64,000 nucleotides of DNA, from the NCBI RefSeq assembly GCF_001753245.1, contig NZ_CP017415.1, forward strand, positions 2,846,040 to 2,910,039, given 5' to 3'. This stretch comes from Acidihalobacter yilgarnensis (GTDB taxonomy: Bacteria > Pseudomonadota > Gammaproteobacteria > DSM-5130 > Acidihalobacteraceae). Numbering within the stretch: position 1 is the stretch's first letter; the number at the start of each line of letters is the position of its first letter. The notes below the pieces were generated by a model. The model had not been told where the DNA came from and ran no database searches. It worked only from the letters and a program-made list of their open reading frames with translations. Position numbers and translations under genes: made by a program. Shown here piece by piece: positions 8,127 through 16,459 of the stretch.

Positions 8127-8450
8127 ATGACGTTCGTCGTCACGGAAAACTGCATCAAGTGTAAATACACAGATTGTGTGGAAGTCTGCCCGGTTGACTG
8201 CTTCCACGAAGGACCCAATTTCCTCGTGATCGATCCGGATGAGTGTATCGACTGCACACTCTGCGAACCGGAATGCCCTGCTGAGGCTATCTACCCCGAA
8301 GATGATCTACCGGAAGGTCAGGAACAATTTCTGGAAATCAACGCGGAACTCGCCCGTGGCTGGCCCGTGCTGACGACACGCAAGGAAGCCCCTGCGGATG
8401 CAGAAGACTGGGATGGGAAGCCCGAAAAACTACAGTATCTTGATCGCTGA
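8127..8450 (+). CDS. fdxA: 7Fe ferredoxin FdxA ([3Fe-4S][4Fe-4S])
   Basis: A small cytoplasmic electron carrier of 107 residues. The N-terminal half holds the cluster ligands: [14 protein letters not shown] (C-x2-C-x5-C-x3-C pattern) and [12 protein letters not shown]. The acidic C-terminal half ([19 protein letters not shown]) and the tail ending EKLQYLDR are typical of the FdxA/Azotobacter-type family of about 107 aa. The ATG at 8127 is preceded by CTGGAGA; the open frame begins further upstream but that part is not conserved. It is convergent with the sulfur-oxidation block and could supply low-potential electrons, for instance to the radical-SAM lipoyl synthases nearby; that link is inferred from position only. 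Confidence 0.93.
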   Translation: MTFVVTENCIKCKYTDCVEVCPVDCFHEGPNFLVIDPDECIDCTLCEPECPAEAIYPEDDLPEGQEQFLEINAELARGWPVLTTRKEAPADAEDWDGKPEKLQYLDR

Positions 8451-8505
8451 CTACGGAACAAACGCAACCGCTACACAACTTTACGCAACGGCTTTGAAAC
8501 CGCCC

Positions 8506-8549
8506 GACAGCAGCGGGGCAGGCGCACCGATCGCCCCCCGCTGCATGTC
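8506..8549. terminator. hairpin between convergent fdxA and lipS2
   Basis: The arms at 8506-8518 (gacagcagcgggg) and 8536-8549 (ccccgctgcatgtc) pair through 13 bp with one bulged A and a 17-nt loop. The site lies between the fdxA stop (8450) and the lipS2 stop (8568). It is suitable as a bidirectional transcription-end hairpin, although neither side has a long T-run. Confidence 0.6.
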
Positions 8550-8567
8550 TGATTGAATGTATCGACC

Positions 8568-9719
8568 TCAGTCGTACTGGTCGTGGTCTATCGTACCCAC
8601 ACTCTCCCCATTCATCTGCCGTCTCACAAAACCGACATCCTGCGCGTTAAGCGCAAAAGGGAAGGAACGGATGTCCGTCGGGCTGGAGTCGCCATAAGGT
8701 CGATTACAGGCAGACACCTCCTCATCGGTTTTACCTGGGCAGCCGGAGGTTTGGAATGGTTTGCCGGACGCGATCAGGGCCTCGACTTCTTCGGCACCCA
8801 TGCCGAAATCCACGATCTGTCCCTGCTCGTTAAACCGCATATCGTCAATGCGACCACCGGCATAGTCGATAATGAAGCGCCCCAACTGCACGCGCCGCCA
8901 TTGCTCCTGCGGTACCGCAGGCCATTCCTCCATCAATGAACCCTGCTCAGGGAAGAAGGCAAACATGTGGTTATGCCCTCCCATATCGCGCATCTTCTGA
9001 CAAACCTGCATCATTTCCTGCTCGGTCTCACCCATACCGGCGATCAGATGCGCACCGAATTTCTCCGGCCCGAATATTTCCGCCGCCCACTCAATCGCCT
9101 GCCAGTATTTGGCCCAGCGGTGCGGACTATCCACAGTCTTGCCGCGCGTACGCTCAAAAATCTCAGGTGTTATCGCATCCAGCGCTACCGTAAAAATATC
9201 TGCACCTTCGTCACGTAACGCGACTAGATCTTCGTATTTCATTGTGGTCGGATTGGATAGGATAGAAACCGGGATATGTGGCACCGCCTTCATCCATTTG
9301 CGCAGCAGTACCAATGTATCGTGATCCGAATTCGGATGTGTGATCATGGATATACACATACGTTCGAACTGGCCCTTGTCGGCATTAGCCTTGACACGCT
9401 CAATGACCTCGTCATACCCGACGGTCGGCCAGTCTACTCGGATAAAATTACGGTCAGCATAGTCGCGCGATTCTTCACGGTGGCGCGCCAAACCGCAGTA
9501 GCTGCAATTTGCGCGACAACCTTCTGGATACGTTACCAGTAGGTTCAGACAGTGGGTGCACGATGTCCGATGCATGGTCCCAGGCACAAGACCCAGCGTG
9601 ATGGCGGCAGCGGTCGACAGTTGCACATACTCAGGAGAACGCATCTCCGGCGTCTTCACATGGTAATCCGGGCGATAGAAATTCACCGGGGTCGTCAGGG
9701 TTTCGGCGCTCGCACTCAT
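8568..9719 (-). CDS. lipS2: radical SAM lipoyl synthase subunit, LipS2-like
   Basis: The 383-residue radical-SAM protein carries CRANCSYC (C68, C72, C75) binding the [4Fe-4S]/SAM centre, plus an extra Cys pair SCTHC (C54, C57). With a partner it would insert sulfur into the octanoyl chain on LbpA, making lipoate. In sulfur oxidisers with sHdr, lipS1 and lipS2 replace LipA for this job. The biotin-synthase-like fold is suggested by the motif GLARHREESRDYA. AGGAGGATTG before the ATG is a strong ribosome site. It is the last gene of the sulfur block, 99 bp after lipT. The choice of LipS2 rather than LipS1 rests on position (distal to lbpA) and is less sure than the family. Confidence 0.78.
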   Translation of the reverse strand: MSASAETLTTPVNFYRPDYHVKTPEMRSPEYVQLSTAAAITLGLVPGTMHRTSCTHCLNLLVTYPEGCRANCSYCGLARHREESRDYADRNFIRVDWPTVGYDEVIERVKANADKGQFERMCISMITHPNSDHDTLVLLRKWMKAVPHIPVSILSNPTTMKYEDLVALRDEGADIFTVALDAITPEIFERTRGKTVDSPHRWAKYWQAIEWAAEIFGPEKFGAHLIAGMGETEQEMMQVCQKMRDMGGHNHMFAFFPEQGSLMEEWPAVPQEQWRRVQLGRFIIDYAGGRIDDMRFNEQGQIVDFGMGAEEVEALIASGKPFQTSGCPGKTDEEVSACNRPYGDSSPTDIRSFPFALNAQDVGFVRRQMNGESVGTIDHDQYD

Positions 9720-9818
9720 TTACAATCCTCCAAATATTCACAATCCATAGCAGCGGCCCTGAATTGACCGCGCGTTCTGTTTCGGGCGTCCCGTACAAGC
9801 CGGGTTTCCAAATATTCG

Positions 9819-10892
9819 TCAAGCTTCCGCTGGCGAAAAATACTCCGAAAAAGCGATCCAACCCTTACGCATCGTGTCGTCATGTTGTGCCGACTGGGTA
9901 CGCCAGTGCCGATTGAGATACGCGCGGCGCGAAACCGCACGAGCGATCGTCGCCTCAAACTGATCCCGCACATCCTCTTCGTACTCATCAAATGCATCGG
10001 CCTGGCCATCCAGATAGGCCGCTGCACATTCACCGGCTCTTTCTCCAGAAATGACCGCAGCGGATATCCCGCCACCGGTAATCGGATGTGTCAAACCAGC
10101 CGCATCACCCACAAATAGGCAGCCGTCTTGCACCAGATGCTCGCGTAGCCCCCCAACTGGAATCGCGCCACCAGTACGGGAGAATATCTCCTCCCCTACC
10201 AGCCCTGATTGCACTAATTGGCGGTGCAGTGATTCGAGCGGTGCCTTGAGATCGTCCTCATACCGACGATCCGCTCCCAAGCCCAGATTCGCACGATCCC
10301 CCTTGGGAAACAGCCACGCATAACCGCCTGGATATTCATCGGACAGCCAGATATCGGTATCGGCATATTCACTCAGCAGCGTGACCGTGTATTGCCGTGT
10401 ATTCACCGTTTCCAGCGCCGGCAATCCAAGGAAACGTCCTACCGCCGAATGCGGTCCATCCGCGGCGATCAAAACGTCGTACGACACCTCATCTGACCCT
10501 GCGGCCGAACGTAGTATCGCGCGCCTCGCCACGGGATCGAGTCCATCGATTCGTGTCTGCACGCGTAGATACGCTCCCGCCTCAACCGCCTGCTCCGCGA
10601 TCGCTTGGTCAAACCGTGCGCGATTGATCATGAACCCTGGGAAATCGGACTGATGCACCTCGCCGGAAGGTAAAACGCTCTTCATCCCGCTGATACGCTG
10701 ATACAGCACTCCGTCCGCGCGCGTATATGCCCCCATTGGGCTCGGCACGAATTCGGCGCATTGCACAGGCTCTCCAATCCGGCGAGTACGCTCGACGGCG
10801 AGTACATTGAGACCTGCTTCGGCGGCTCTTCGCGCCGCAGAAGCACCGCCTGGACCAAGGCCCACCACCAACACCTGGACATGAGGAATCAT
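9819..10892 (-). CDS. lipT: FAD-dependent oxidoreductase LipT (geranylgeranyl-reductase type)
   Basis: The 357-residue flavoprotein has an N-terminal dinucleotide-binding motif VVGLGPGGASAARRAAEAG and the C-terminal FAD signature VGDAAGLTHPITGGGIS typical of the geranylgeranyl reductase family. In sHdr gene clusters this protein, LipT, is always found with lipS1, sLplA and lipS2. It is thought to supply electrons for lipoate assembly; the chemistry is not settled. I chose the ATG at 10892 because AGGGGAGGGG lies just upstream and it overlaps the sLplA stop by 4 bp (ATGA); an in-frame start 33 bp further up lies inside sLplA. Basic C-terminal region (RDQFEATIARAVSRRAYLN). Confidence 0.82.
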   Translation of the reverse strand: MIPHVQVLVVGLGPGGASAARRAAEAGLNVLAVERTRRIGEPVQCAEFVPSPMGAYTRADGVLYQRISGMKSVLPSGEVHQSDFPGFMINRARFDQAIAEQAVEAGAYLRVQTRIDGLDPVARRAILRSAAGSDEVSYDVLIAADGPHSAVGRFLGLPALETVNTRQYTVTLLSEYADTDIWLSDEYPGGYAWLFPKGDRANLGLGADRRYEDDLKAPLESLHRQLVQSGLVGEEIFSRTGGAIPVGGLREHLVQDGCLFVGDAAGLTHPITGGGISAAVISGERAGECAAAYLDGQADAFDEYEEDVRDQFEATIARAVSRRAYLNRHWRTQSAQHDDTMRKGWIAFSEYFSPAEA

Positions 10893-12016
10893 CGCCCCTC
10901 CCCTGACGCAGAGTCGGATGTGCATGCCTCGGACACCTCAGTGGTGGCAAGGTGGATCAGATTGATAAAATCCGTCGGGGTCAGACGTAGCATCTGAGCC
11001 GGCCTGTCAGCAAAGAAGCGATGGATATTGTGCTCAAGCGCATTGAGCGGAGTGTCCTTCAGGGATGCCTCAAGATCCAAAATCAACCGATTCGGGCTGA
11101 CGAAAAAATCTCCGGTGATCCAGACCTGTTTGAGATGATTACGCGCACGATCAACTGCTACGCAGGCGCGCATGAGTCCGCCATTTGAACGGTACACGGA
11201 TTCCAGCATGGGTGCTTCATTGACCGGCCTATTGTGCTGATAGACCCAATCGGGAGAATCAATTTCGATCAGCGCCTCCGCGTAGACTTCCTGCTCGCGT
11301 TCGTTCATATCCGCAACAGATTCGAAGCCCACACCAAATGCCTGCGCGAAGGCTTGCGTCATCACTTGCTGCACATGGGACATTCGTGGTGCGGCCCCCA
11401 GCAGCTCACGCAGATTGACGACGCGTTCCCGCGCTGACGCAATCGCCTTGTCGGACAATTTTTCCGCCGGGATGCGCAACACCTTCAGCATGCGCTCCAC
11501 GTCGAATTCGATCAGCAATGTCCCCTGATATAGAATCGAATCACCATCGAAGGCACCGCCAGTCCCGGAAATCTTGCGGCCATCGACCTCGATGTCGTTA
11601 CGCGGACGAAAGCGCGCGTCGACACCCAAGCTGGATATCCCCTCAGCTGCGGCGGTGCAGATGCGGCTCGCGATCGCCCCCATATCTGCGGTACCGAGTG
11701 TGTGCTTGTCCAGATAGAGTTCCCAACCGAGCTGGGTTTCATCGAAATACAACGCACCACCACCGGTAAGGCGGCGTTGTATTTCGATATGCTGCATCTG
11801 GCAGTAATCGACCCGCAGTTCTTGCTCCACATTCTGGTGAAACCCCACGAGCGCTGAAGGCGTGAAGCGTAAAAAACGGAGTGTATGAGGCGACGCGCCT
11901 TCCTGATGGCAAGTCAACAGCGCCTGATTGATAGCAAAATTTTCTGCGGGCCGACGCAAACCGGTGTCGATCACACGCCAAGCAGAGGATGCTCGGTCGT
12001 TCACGTCGAGCAGCAC
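10889..12016 (-). CDS. lipoate/octanoate:protein ligase sLpl(AB)-type
   Basis: The 375-residue protein attaches lipoate or octanoate to the Lys of the lipoate-binding proteins. The LplA-type core is visible: RRLTGGGALYFDETQLGWEL (substrate loop) and NDIEVDGRKISGTGGAF, with the catalytic Lys in RKISG. The C-terminal accessory part (about 255-375) makes it the long, LplA-plus-LplB-like sLpl(AB) form linked to sHdr clusters. The start overlaps the lipS1 stop by 16 bp, indicating coupled translation. It stands between lipS1 and lipT, the usual companions. The specificity for LbpA rather than GcvH or E2 proteins is inferred from context. Confidence 0.85.
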   Translation of the reverse strand: MLLDVNDRASSAWRVIDTGLRRPAENFAINQALLTCHQEGASPHTLRFLRFTPSALVGFHQNVEQELRVDYCQMQHIEIQRRLTGGGALYFDETQLGWELYLDKHTLGTADMGAIASRICTAAAEGISSLGVDARFRPRNDIEVDGRKISGTGGAFDGDSILYQGTLLIEFDVERMLKVLRIPAEKLSDKAIASARERVVNLRELLGAAPRMSHVQQVMTQAFAQAFGVGFESVADMNEREQEVYAEALIEIDSPDWVYQHNRPVNEAPMLESVYRSNGGLMRACVAVDRARNHLKQVWITGDFFVSPNRLILDLEASLKDTPLNALEHNIHRFFADRPAQMLRLTPTDFINLIHLATTEVSEACTSDSASGEGR

Positions 12017-13188
12017 CCGGCTGTCTCAGCACCTGCACTTTGTTCCGTAACAATACGGATACCGTTCAACCCACTGCTCGCCAACTTTGACATACGGCGC
12101 CGATCACGTTCCTGCGTGATGATCGCTTCAAGATCGATATCAAGGCCAGAATCGACACCCTCGAGCGCCATCACTTCATCGCCCACCGCGATCGAACAAC
12201 AAGCCGGCGTGACCTTGACTTGGCGATCCAAGCGAGCTGCAAGCTCAACCGTGCCGTCGGAAGGGTGCGCGATCCCGTTCAAACCGGCCATAACGGCATA
12301 AGTGTCGATCTGCAGCTTGGTCATGCCCGGTGGCCGCGCACAACCTAGCAGCAGAGGCGTTTCCGGCAGCGCTTGCCGCGCATCCATGAAGAATCGCCCG
12401 ACCGCATGTGCGTCTGGCGTGACGAAGGGTCTGCTTTCGGGGGCGTAGAAAGGCATCACCACAACCAGCACGACCGCATCGGGCAGATGGCGGTTAATCA
12501 TATCGAGCGCGTTCCACTCGCCGAGCAGCCGGCCGTAGTGGAGACCAATCACGATGTGCGGAACCACCTTCATATTGGTCGCCACCAGATGTTCCAGCGT
12601 CTGTTCGAAATCATCGACGCTGCGACGCAAGTGGTAAACTTGGGTGATGGTATCCTGCGAGCCGATTACATCCATCATCGCTGCATCGATACCGGCCTGC
12701 TCCATGCTCAGAGCGATATCAGCATCGACGAGTGCCGTATGCATCGCGATTTTAAAGTCCGGGAACTCGTCCTTGATGCGGCGGATTGTTCCGTAATAAC
12801 GGTCATATTCGACCTGATTCTGGTGGTTCGATCCACCAGTGAGCAGCATCCCCTGGGCGCCGTCTTCGATAATTTCGTTGACGACCCGCCACAAATCCTC
12901 CGGCGTCCTGGCCGGCAGCATCGGTTCCAGTATCTTGGCCTTGCAATGATCGCATTGCAATTTGCAGTCACCACCGGTGATCGAAATTGCCGGCCAAGCA
13001 CTCTTACCGCAATCCTTCAGTTCAGATGTCTGAAAAACCTTGAACGTGGGCGTGTAAAAATTGATCCCCTGCGCAGCTCCAGATCCTCTGCGCCCCCAGG
13101 ATTGCTCCAGCTTGTGGACGAGAGACTCGTCAACAGATACATCCTCTAGGGGTTCAACGTGACGCAAACGATCAAGCCAGTCGGACAT
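12001..13188 (-). CDS. lipS1: radical SAM lipoyl synthase subunit, LipS1-like
   Basis: The 395-residue radical-SAM enzyme has the cluster motif CKLQCDHC (C75, C79, C82) inside SITGGDCKLQ. A core with GGSNHQNQVEYDRYYG and VVPHIVIGLHYGR follows, and a Cys pair near the C-terminus (TPACCSIAVGD) may hold an auxiliary cluster. It works with the second radical-SAM protein of the block to thiolate octanoyl-LbpA. It is the first gene of the maturation group, separated from lbpA2 by 163 bp with a strong hairpin. The sequence is unlike classical LipA. Being LipS1 rather than LipS2 is inferred from its place next to lbpA. Confidence 0.78.
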   Translation of the reverse strand: MSDWLDRLRHVEPLEDVSVDESLVHKLEQSWGRRGSGAAQGINFYTPTFKVFQTSELKDCGKSAWPAISITGGDCKLQCDHCKAKILEPMLPARTPEDLWRVVNEIIEDGAQGMLLTGGSNHQNQVEYDRYYGTIRRIKDEFPDFKIAMHTALVDADIALSMEQAGIDAAMMDVIGSQDTITQVYHLRRSVDDFEQTLEHLVATNMKVVPHIVIGLHYGRLLGEWNALDMINRHLPDAVVLVVVMPFYAPESRPFVTPDAHAVGRFFMDARQALPETPLLLGCARPPGMTKLQIDTYAVMAGLNGIAHPSDGTVELAARLDRQVKVTPACCSIAVGDEVMALEGVDSGLDIDLEAIITQERDRRRMSKLASSGLNGIRIVTEQSAGAETAGCCST

Positions 13189-13303
13189 GTGCGCACAACC
13201 TCTTCATGGGGAGCCGTTAGACGGTTCCAGAATCAGCGCCAACGGTGAGAGTCGACCGGCCGGCCGAGCGGATCACACCGTCGATTGGGTAAAATACCGT
13301 GAG

Positions 13304-13339
13304 CCCCCTCTGACGCATCAGACCATGCGCGAGAGGGGG
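13304..13339 (-). terminator. attenuator-like hairpin between lbpA2 and lipS1
   Basis: The arms ccccctct (13304-13311) and agaggggg (13332-13339) pair perfectly over 8 bp, and an inner stem (cgcat/atgcg) extends the structure over 36 nt. In the minus-strand transcript it follows the lbpA2 stop by about 12 nt, and a TATTTTA stretch lies about 7 nt after it. It may act as a partial terminator or RNA-stabilising 3' structure, keeping the abundant sHdr/LbpA mRNA at higher level than the maturation genes. Confidence 0.6.
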
Positions 13340-13351
13340 TTCACTGCCGCA

Positions 13352-13789
13352 TTAGCAGCCGCCGAAACCGTCCCCTTCCATCTTTGCTTCGAAGGCGGCC
13401 ATGGCATCTGCTCCGGCTTTCAGATCGGCGCTGTCGCCGGCCCAATCAGCCGGCTTAATCTTAACCAGCCAGCCTTCCCCATAGGGATCGTCATTGATCA
13501 GTCCAGGCTGAGCAGAAACCGCCTCATTAATCGCGGTGACCTCACCGGCTACCGGCGCCTTGGCTGGCCCCACCCACTTGCCGGATTCAACTGTTGCGCA
13601 GGACTTATCCTTCTTGACATCCTTCCCGACCTTCTTAGGGGTATATGAGACTATCTGTCCAGCAAGCGAGCAAGCATAGGAAGTGAGGCCGATGGTCGCC
13701 GTACCATCGCTCTCCTGGCGTACCCAGACATTGCTATCGACGTTATACATCAGATCTTCAGGAATATTGCAACCACGCACCGCGCCCAT
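13352..13789 (-). CDS. lbpA2: lipoate-binding protein LbpA (second copy, next to lipS1)
   Basis: A GcvH-like protein of 145 residues that carries lipoate on Lys71 in the motif ATVESGKWVGPAKAP. The hammerhead fold is indicated by GLTSYACSLAGQIVSYTPKKVG before and EVTAINEAV…DPYGEGWLVKIKP after. Unlike GcvH for glycine cleavage, LbpA proteins are encoded in sHdr clusters and are essential for the oxidation; the lipoate is thought to receive sulfur or electrons from sHdr. Extra Cys residues (7, 40, 64 and the C-terminal Cys) are notable. TAGGAGGA precedes the ATG by 8 nt, one of the strongest ribosome sites in the block. It follows the dsrE-like gene. Confidence 0.93.
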   Translation of the reverse strand: MGAVRGCNIPEDLMYNVDSNVWVRQESDGTATIGLTSYACSLAGQIVSYTPKKVGKDVKKDKSCATVESGKWVGPAKAPVAGEVTAINEAVSAQPGLINDDPYGEGWLVKIKPADWAGDSADLKAGADAMAAFEAKMEGDGFGGC

Positions 13790-13853
13790 GGAATTCCTCC
13801 TAAGTTTCGTATTGGTAAAAGACTCGCCTATCCAGTTGAGTCAAAATCAGTGG

Positions 13854-14258
13854 TCAGAATGTAATCACATTGTCACAACGCAGTACCAAATCGGCCAGCA
13901 CGCTAGCTCTGGACACATGATCGACTTCTTCAATCAGATCACTATCCTCGTCGAGTTTATATCCCGGCAAAGCGGGCTGGCAAACGTGTAACACCACACC
14001 AGCCCGCTTTGCATCACGGATAAAGTCGATGATTTTCTTGCCGCCTTCCATCGCAGCAAAGGATTCAGCGATACCGCACTGCATTAGGCGGACGCCCTCC
14101 ATCGTAAAGAAAATATGCACCTCGACATCCATGGAGGCCATGATTGCACCCAGATAGAAGGGCGTTGCGCAACGCTGTGGCGTGGAAGGACCGCTGGTCA
14201 TCACGATGACGATGGTCTTTTCATCGTTGTCCAGATAATGGTCTTGATCTTCAGCCAT
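13854..14258 (-). CDS. DsrE-family sulfur-carrier-like protein
   Basis: The 134-residue protein has the DsrE/DsrF-like fold pattern: an N-terminal strand KTIVIVMTSGPSTPQRC, ATPFYLGAIMASMDVEVHIFFTMEGVRLM, and a later VVLHVCQPALPGYKL. The Cys in HVCQPALPG and the one in TPQRCATPF are candidate sulfur-binding residues. DsrE-like proteins in sHdr organisms transfer sulfane sulfur between TusA and the oxidation complex. Here the gene lies between two lbpA genes instead of upstream of hdrC1 with tusA. It starts 2 bp after the lbpA1 stop. The subtype (DsrE3 or other) cannot be decided by eye. Confidence 0.82.
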   Translation of the reverse strand: MAEDQDHYLDNDEKTIVIVMTSGPSTPQRCATPFYLGAIMASMDVEVHIFFTMEGVRLMQCGIAESFAAMEGGKKIIDFIRDAKRAGVVLHVCQPALPGYKLDEDSDLIEEVDHVSRASVLADLVLRCDNVITF

Positions 14259-14260
14259 CG

Positions 14261-14743
14261 TCAGCGCACCTTACGTTGGCAGTGTATGTCTTCATCGCGC
14301 GCACGACGGCAATAGCCCTCATGCGCCTCATCGCCCGTCAGAAACATCTCCAACGCGGCCTCCGCACCGGCGCTTGCTTCGACTCGCGCAATCCATGCAT
14401 TGTAGGGGTCACTATTGAGGAGGACTGGATTTTCAAGCACCTCAATATTTCCTTCCAAAATAACGCAATGGATGAAATTGGGTATCGGCCCAGCCCATTT
14501 TCCACTCTCGATCGTAGCGACCGGTTTTCCAGGGTCGCGCACAGTGCCTGGGCGCCGAACACGCACATGAAGGATTTTCCCGGCTATGGTCTGGGATATG
14601 TCCGTCATACCGACCGTCAACGAGTCATCATGCTCGCGCCGAAGCCAAATCTGATATTCCGAGTCGTAATGAAGCTCAGAGTGAAATTCGCAACCGTTGC
14701 ACTCCATAAAACGCGCTGCCCGTTTGCTGGACGGATTATGCAT
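14261..14743 (-). CDS. lbpA1: lipoate-binding protein LbpA (first copy, after hdrB2)
   Basis: A second GcvH-like lipoate carrier (160 residues) with the attachment site ATIESGKWAGPIPN (Lys82). Compared with the other copy it has a longer N-terminus with the Cys pair ECNGCEF and a Cys/Arg-rich C-terminus (HEGYCRRARDEDIHC). These differences suggest a different partner surface rather than a simple duplicate. I chose the ATG at 14743; another ATG lies 27 bp upstream and one 36 bp downstream, so the exact start is uncertain. It lies 62 bp after hdrB2. Two divergent LbpA proteins in one sHdr block are known from acidophilic sulfur oxidisers. Confidence 0.88.
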   Translation of the reverse strand: MHNPSSKRAARFMECNGCEFHSELHYDSEYQIWLRREHDDSLTVGMTDISQTIAGKILHVRVRRPGTVRDPGKPVATIESGKWAGPIPNFIHCVILEGNIEVLENPVLLNSDPYNAWIARVEASAGAEAALEMFLTGDEAHEGYCRRARDEDIHCQRKVR

Positions 14744-14805
14744 AAGCAATCCGCCAAAAGAACGAAACAAGGGCGGAGGAATCCGCCCTTGTCACTCGAC
14801 GCATG

Positions 14806-15717
14806 TCAGATCACGCCTTTTTCCTTTAAATATCCAATCGAGTCGCTGATATTCTCATGAATACCCAGCTTGCGCGGCGATAGCCCGAGAGCCAACCCCA
14901 GCAACTGCGTGAAATAGAGCACCTTGACGTTAGTCTTGATACCGAATTCAGTCTCTGCACGGATCTGGTGCATTTCAAGACCAGAATGGCAGGTCGGACA
15001 CTCCGTCGCAATCACTTCCGCACCAGCATCCTCAGCTGCCTGGATGATATTGAGGACCAGCTGCGTCGACGTGTCTGAGTCGGATAGCGTATGCGCACCA
15101 CCGCAACAGGCGGTCTTCAGCGGAAAATCGACGTTCACGGCACCGGCTGCGCCTAGGAGATCGTCCATGAAATGAGGTTTGTAGCTCGATTCGGAGCCAG
15201 CCCCCTGATCCTTTTCCGGAAAAATCTGGCGAGGACGGACATACATACAGCCGTAATAATTCGCGATCTTGATGCCATTCAGGCTCTTGCTGATACGTTG
15301 CTTGATGCCTTCCGTACCCAGCTCTTCCATCAACCATTCAAGCAGATGGAGCGTACGAACATCGCCCTTGTAGACCGGATCATCCGACTTGCGCGCAAGA
15401 TCCTGCACGGTTTGCATCGCCTTCTCGGAAGTTGCAGTTTCGTATTCGGCCTTCTTCAGATTGTGGTAGCAGCCATTGCAAGGCGCCATCACGGCATCAA
15501 GCCCCATTTGCTCACTGGCAATCGCCATGTTGCGAGCCGACAAATAGGTCTGCAGCATAGGGTGAATGTTTTTCACCTCCATCGCACCGCAGCAGTTGTA
15601 ATCCTTGAGATTCTCCATCTCCAAGCCGAGCGCTTTGACCAGCGCACGAGTGGATTTGTCGTAAGGTCCACCGGATCCCTCCAGCGCACAACCGGGGTAA
15701 TACGCAACCTTACCCAT
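14806..15717 (-). CDS. hdrB2: sHdr complex subunit HdrB2 (CCG domains)
   Basis: The 303-residue protein carries two cysteine-rich CCG domains, each ligating an iron-sulfur cluster: YNCCGAMEV…PCNGCYHN in the N-terminal half and TACCGGAHTLS…TECPTCHSG in the C-terminal half. In methanogen HdrB such sites hold noncubane [4Fe-4S] clusters that cleave disulfides; in the sulfur-oxidising sHdr the reaction is thought to run in the oxidative direction. The start overlaps the hdrC2 stop by 8 bp. Its length is that of canonical HdrB, in contrast to the longer HdrB1. It is the last core sHdr gene before lbpA1. Confidence 0.94.
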   Translation of the reverse strand: MGKVAYYPGCALEGSGGPYDKSTRALVKALGLEMENLKDYNCCGAMEVKNIHPMLQTYLSARNMAIASEQMGLDAVMAPCNGCYHNLKKAEYETATSEKAMQTVQDLARKSDDPVYKGDVRTLHLLEWLMEELGTEGIKQRISKSLNGIKIANYYGCMYVRPRQIFPEKDQGAGSESSYKPHFMDDLLGAAGAVNVDFPLKTACCGGAHTLSDSDTSTQLVLNIIQAAEDAGAEVIATECPTCHSGLEMHQIRAETEFGIKTNVKVLYFTQLLGLALGLSPRKLGIHENISDSIGYLKEKGVI

Positions 15718-16426
15718 GAGCGGCCTCCTTCTGTTCCTGAACGTACGCCTTCAAGACCTCGCCAGTTCTGCCCCAAGACTTTGTCCGGGGCTTGACGACG
15801 AAATTGAGTCCCATTTTGACCATCTGAGCCACCGGCAGGTACTTCATCATCCTCTTGCCGAACACAACCAACCACTCCTGCATCAGCGGCTGATTCATTT
15901 TCTTGAAGAAACCCATCATCACGCTCGCATCTTCGATACGTCCCGTATGGTAGATTTCTTCCCAGAAGATCTCGTCAAAATGTGTGGATGGGCTCTTTTC
16001 TGTAATGGCCTGCTCTTCCATCCAGTGAGCCAGCGCCTTCATCACCCCTTCAGGGCGAACATCCTTCGGACAAATATTCGTGCACTTATTGCACGAAACA
16101 CATTGCCAAATAATGTCTTTGTCCTTGAGGATTTCATCCTTCAGACCCAAGCGCGTCAGGTAAATCCAATACCGCGGATTGAACTGAACATTCTGTGCGT
16201 ACATCGTGCAAGAATTTGTACACGAGCCACACTGCCAGCATCGGTGAACATTTTCACCACCGGCATATTTTTGTATCACCGCTTCAAAATCATCATCGTA
16301 ATCACGAAGGTATCGCGGGGTGATCATCGTATTCCACGAACCGGAAACGTCGACCCCGTCGACCACGAGTTTTTCTTCGGAAAGAATTCGTTCCGGTTCA
16401 ATCAGTGATTTTTCATGAATCGCCAT
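15710..16426 (-). CDS. hdrC2: sHdr complex subunit HdrC2 (two [4Fe-4S])
   Basis: The 238-residue iron-sulfur protein has two ferredoxin-type motifs: CWQCGSCTNSC (C63, C66, C69, C73) and CVSCNKCTNICP (C109, C112, C115, C119). These sites wire electrons between HdrB2 and HdrA. The C-terminal third is helical with hydrophobic stretches (MKYLPVAQMVKMGLNFV), perhaps a docking surface. I chose the ATG at 16426 because GGAGAG lies about 7 nt upstream; an in-frame start 21 bp earlier has no such site. It overlaps hdrB2 by 8 bp. Confidence 0.94.
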   Translation of the reverse strand: MAIHEKSLIEPERILSEEKLVVDGVDVSGSWNTMITPRYLRDYDDDFEAVIQKYAGGENVHRCWQCGSCTNSCTMYAQNVQFNPRYWIYLTRLGLKDEILKDKDIIWQCVSCNKCTNICPKDVRPEGVMKALAHWMEEQAITEKSPSTHFDEIFWEEIYHTGRIEDASVMMGFFKKMNQPLMQEWLVVFGKRMMKYLPVAQMVKMGLNFVVKPRTKSWGRTGEVLKAYVQEQKEAAHG

Positions 16427-16459
16427 TATGCTCTCCGTAATAATCACACTAGCCAGTGA

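Noticed and set aside
7959-8207. 82-residue minus-strand frame overlapping the fdxA start
   Set aside because: Overlaps fdxA and its leader, and the sequence lacks family features; more likely antisense noise.
12373-13149. 258-residue plus-strand frame opposite lipS1
   Set aside because: The radical-SAM frame on the minus strand has clear cluster motifs and fits the operon; the opposite frame has none.
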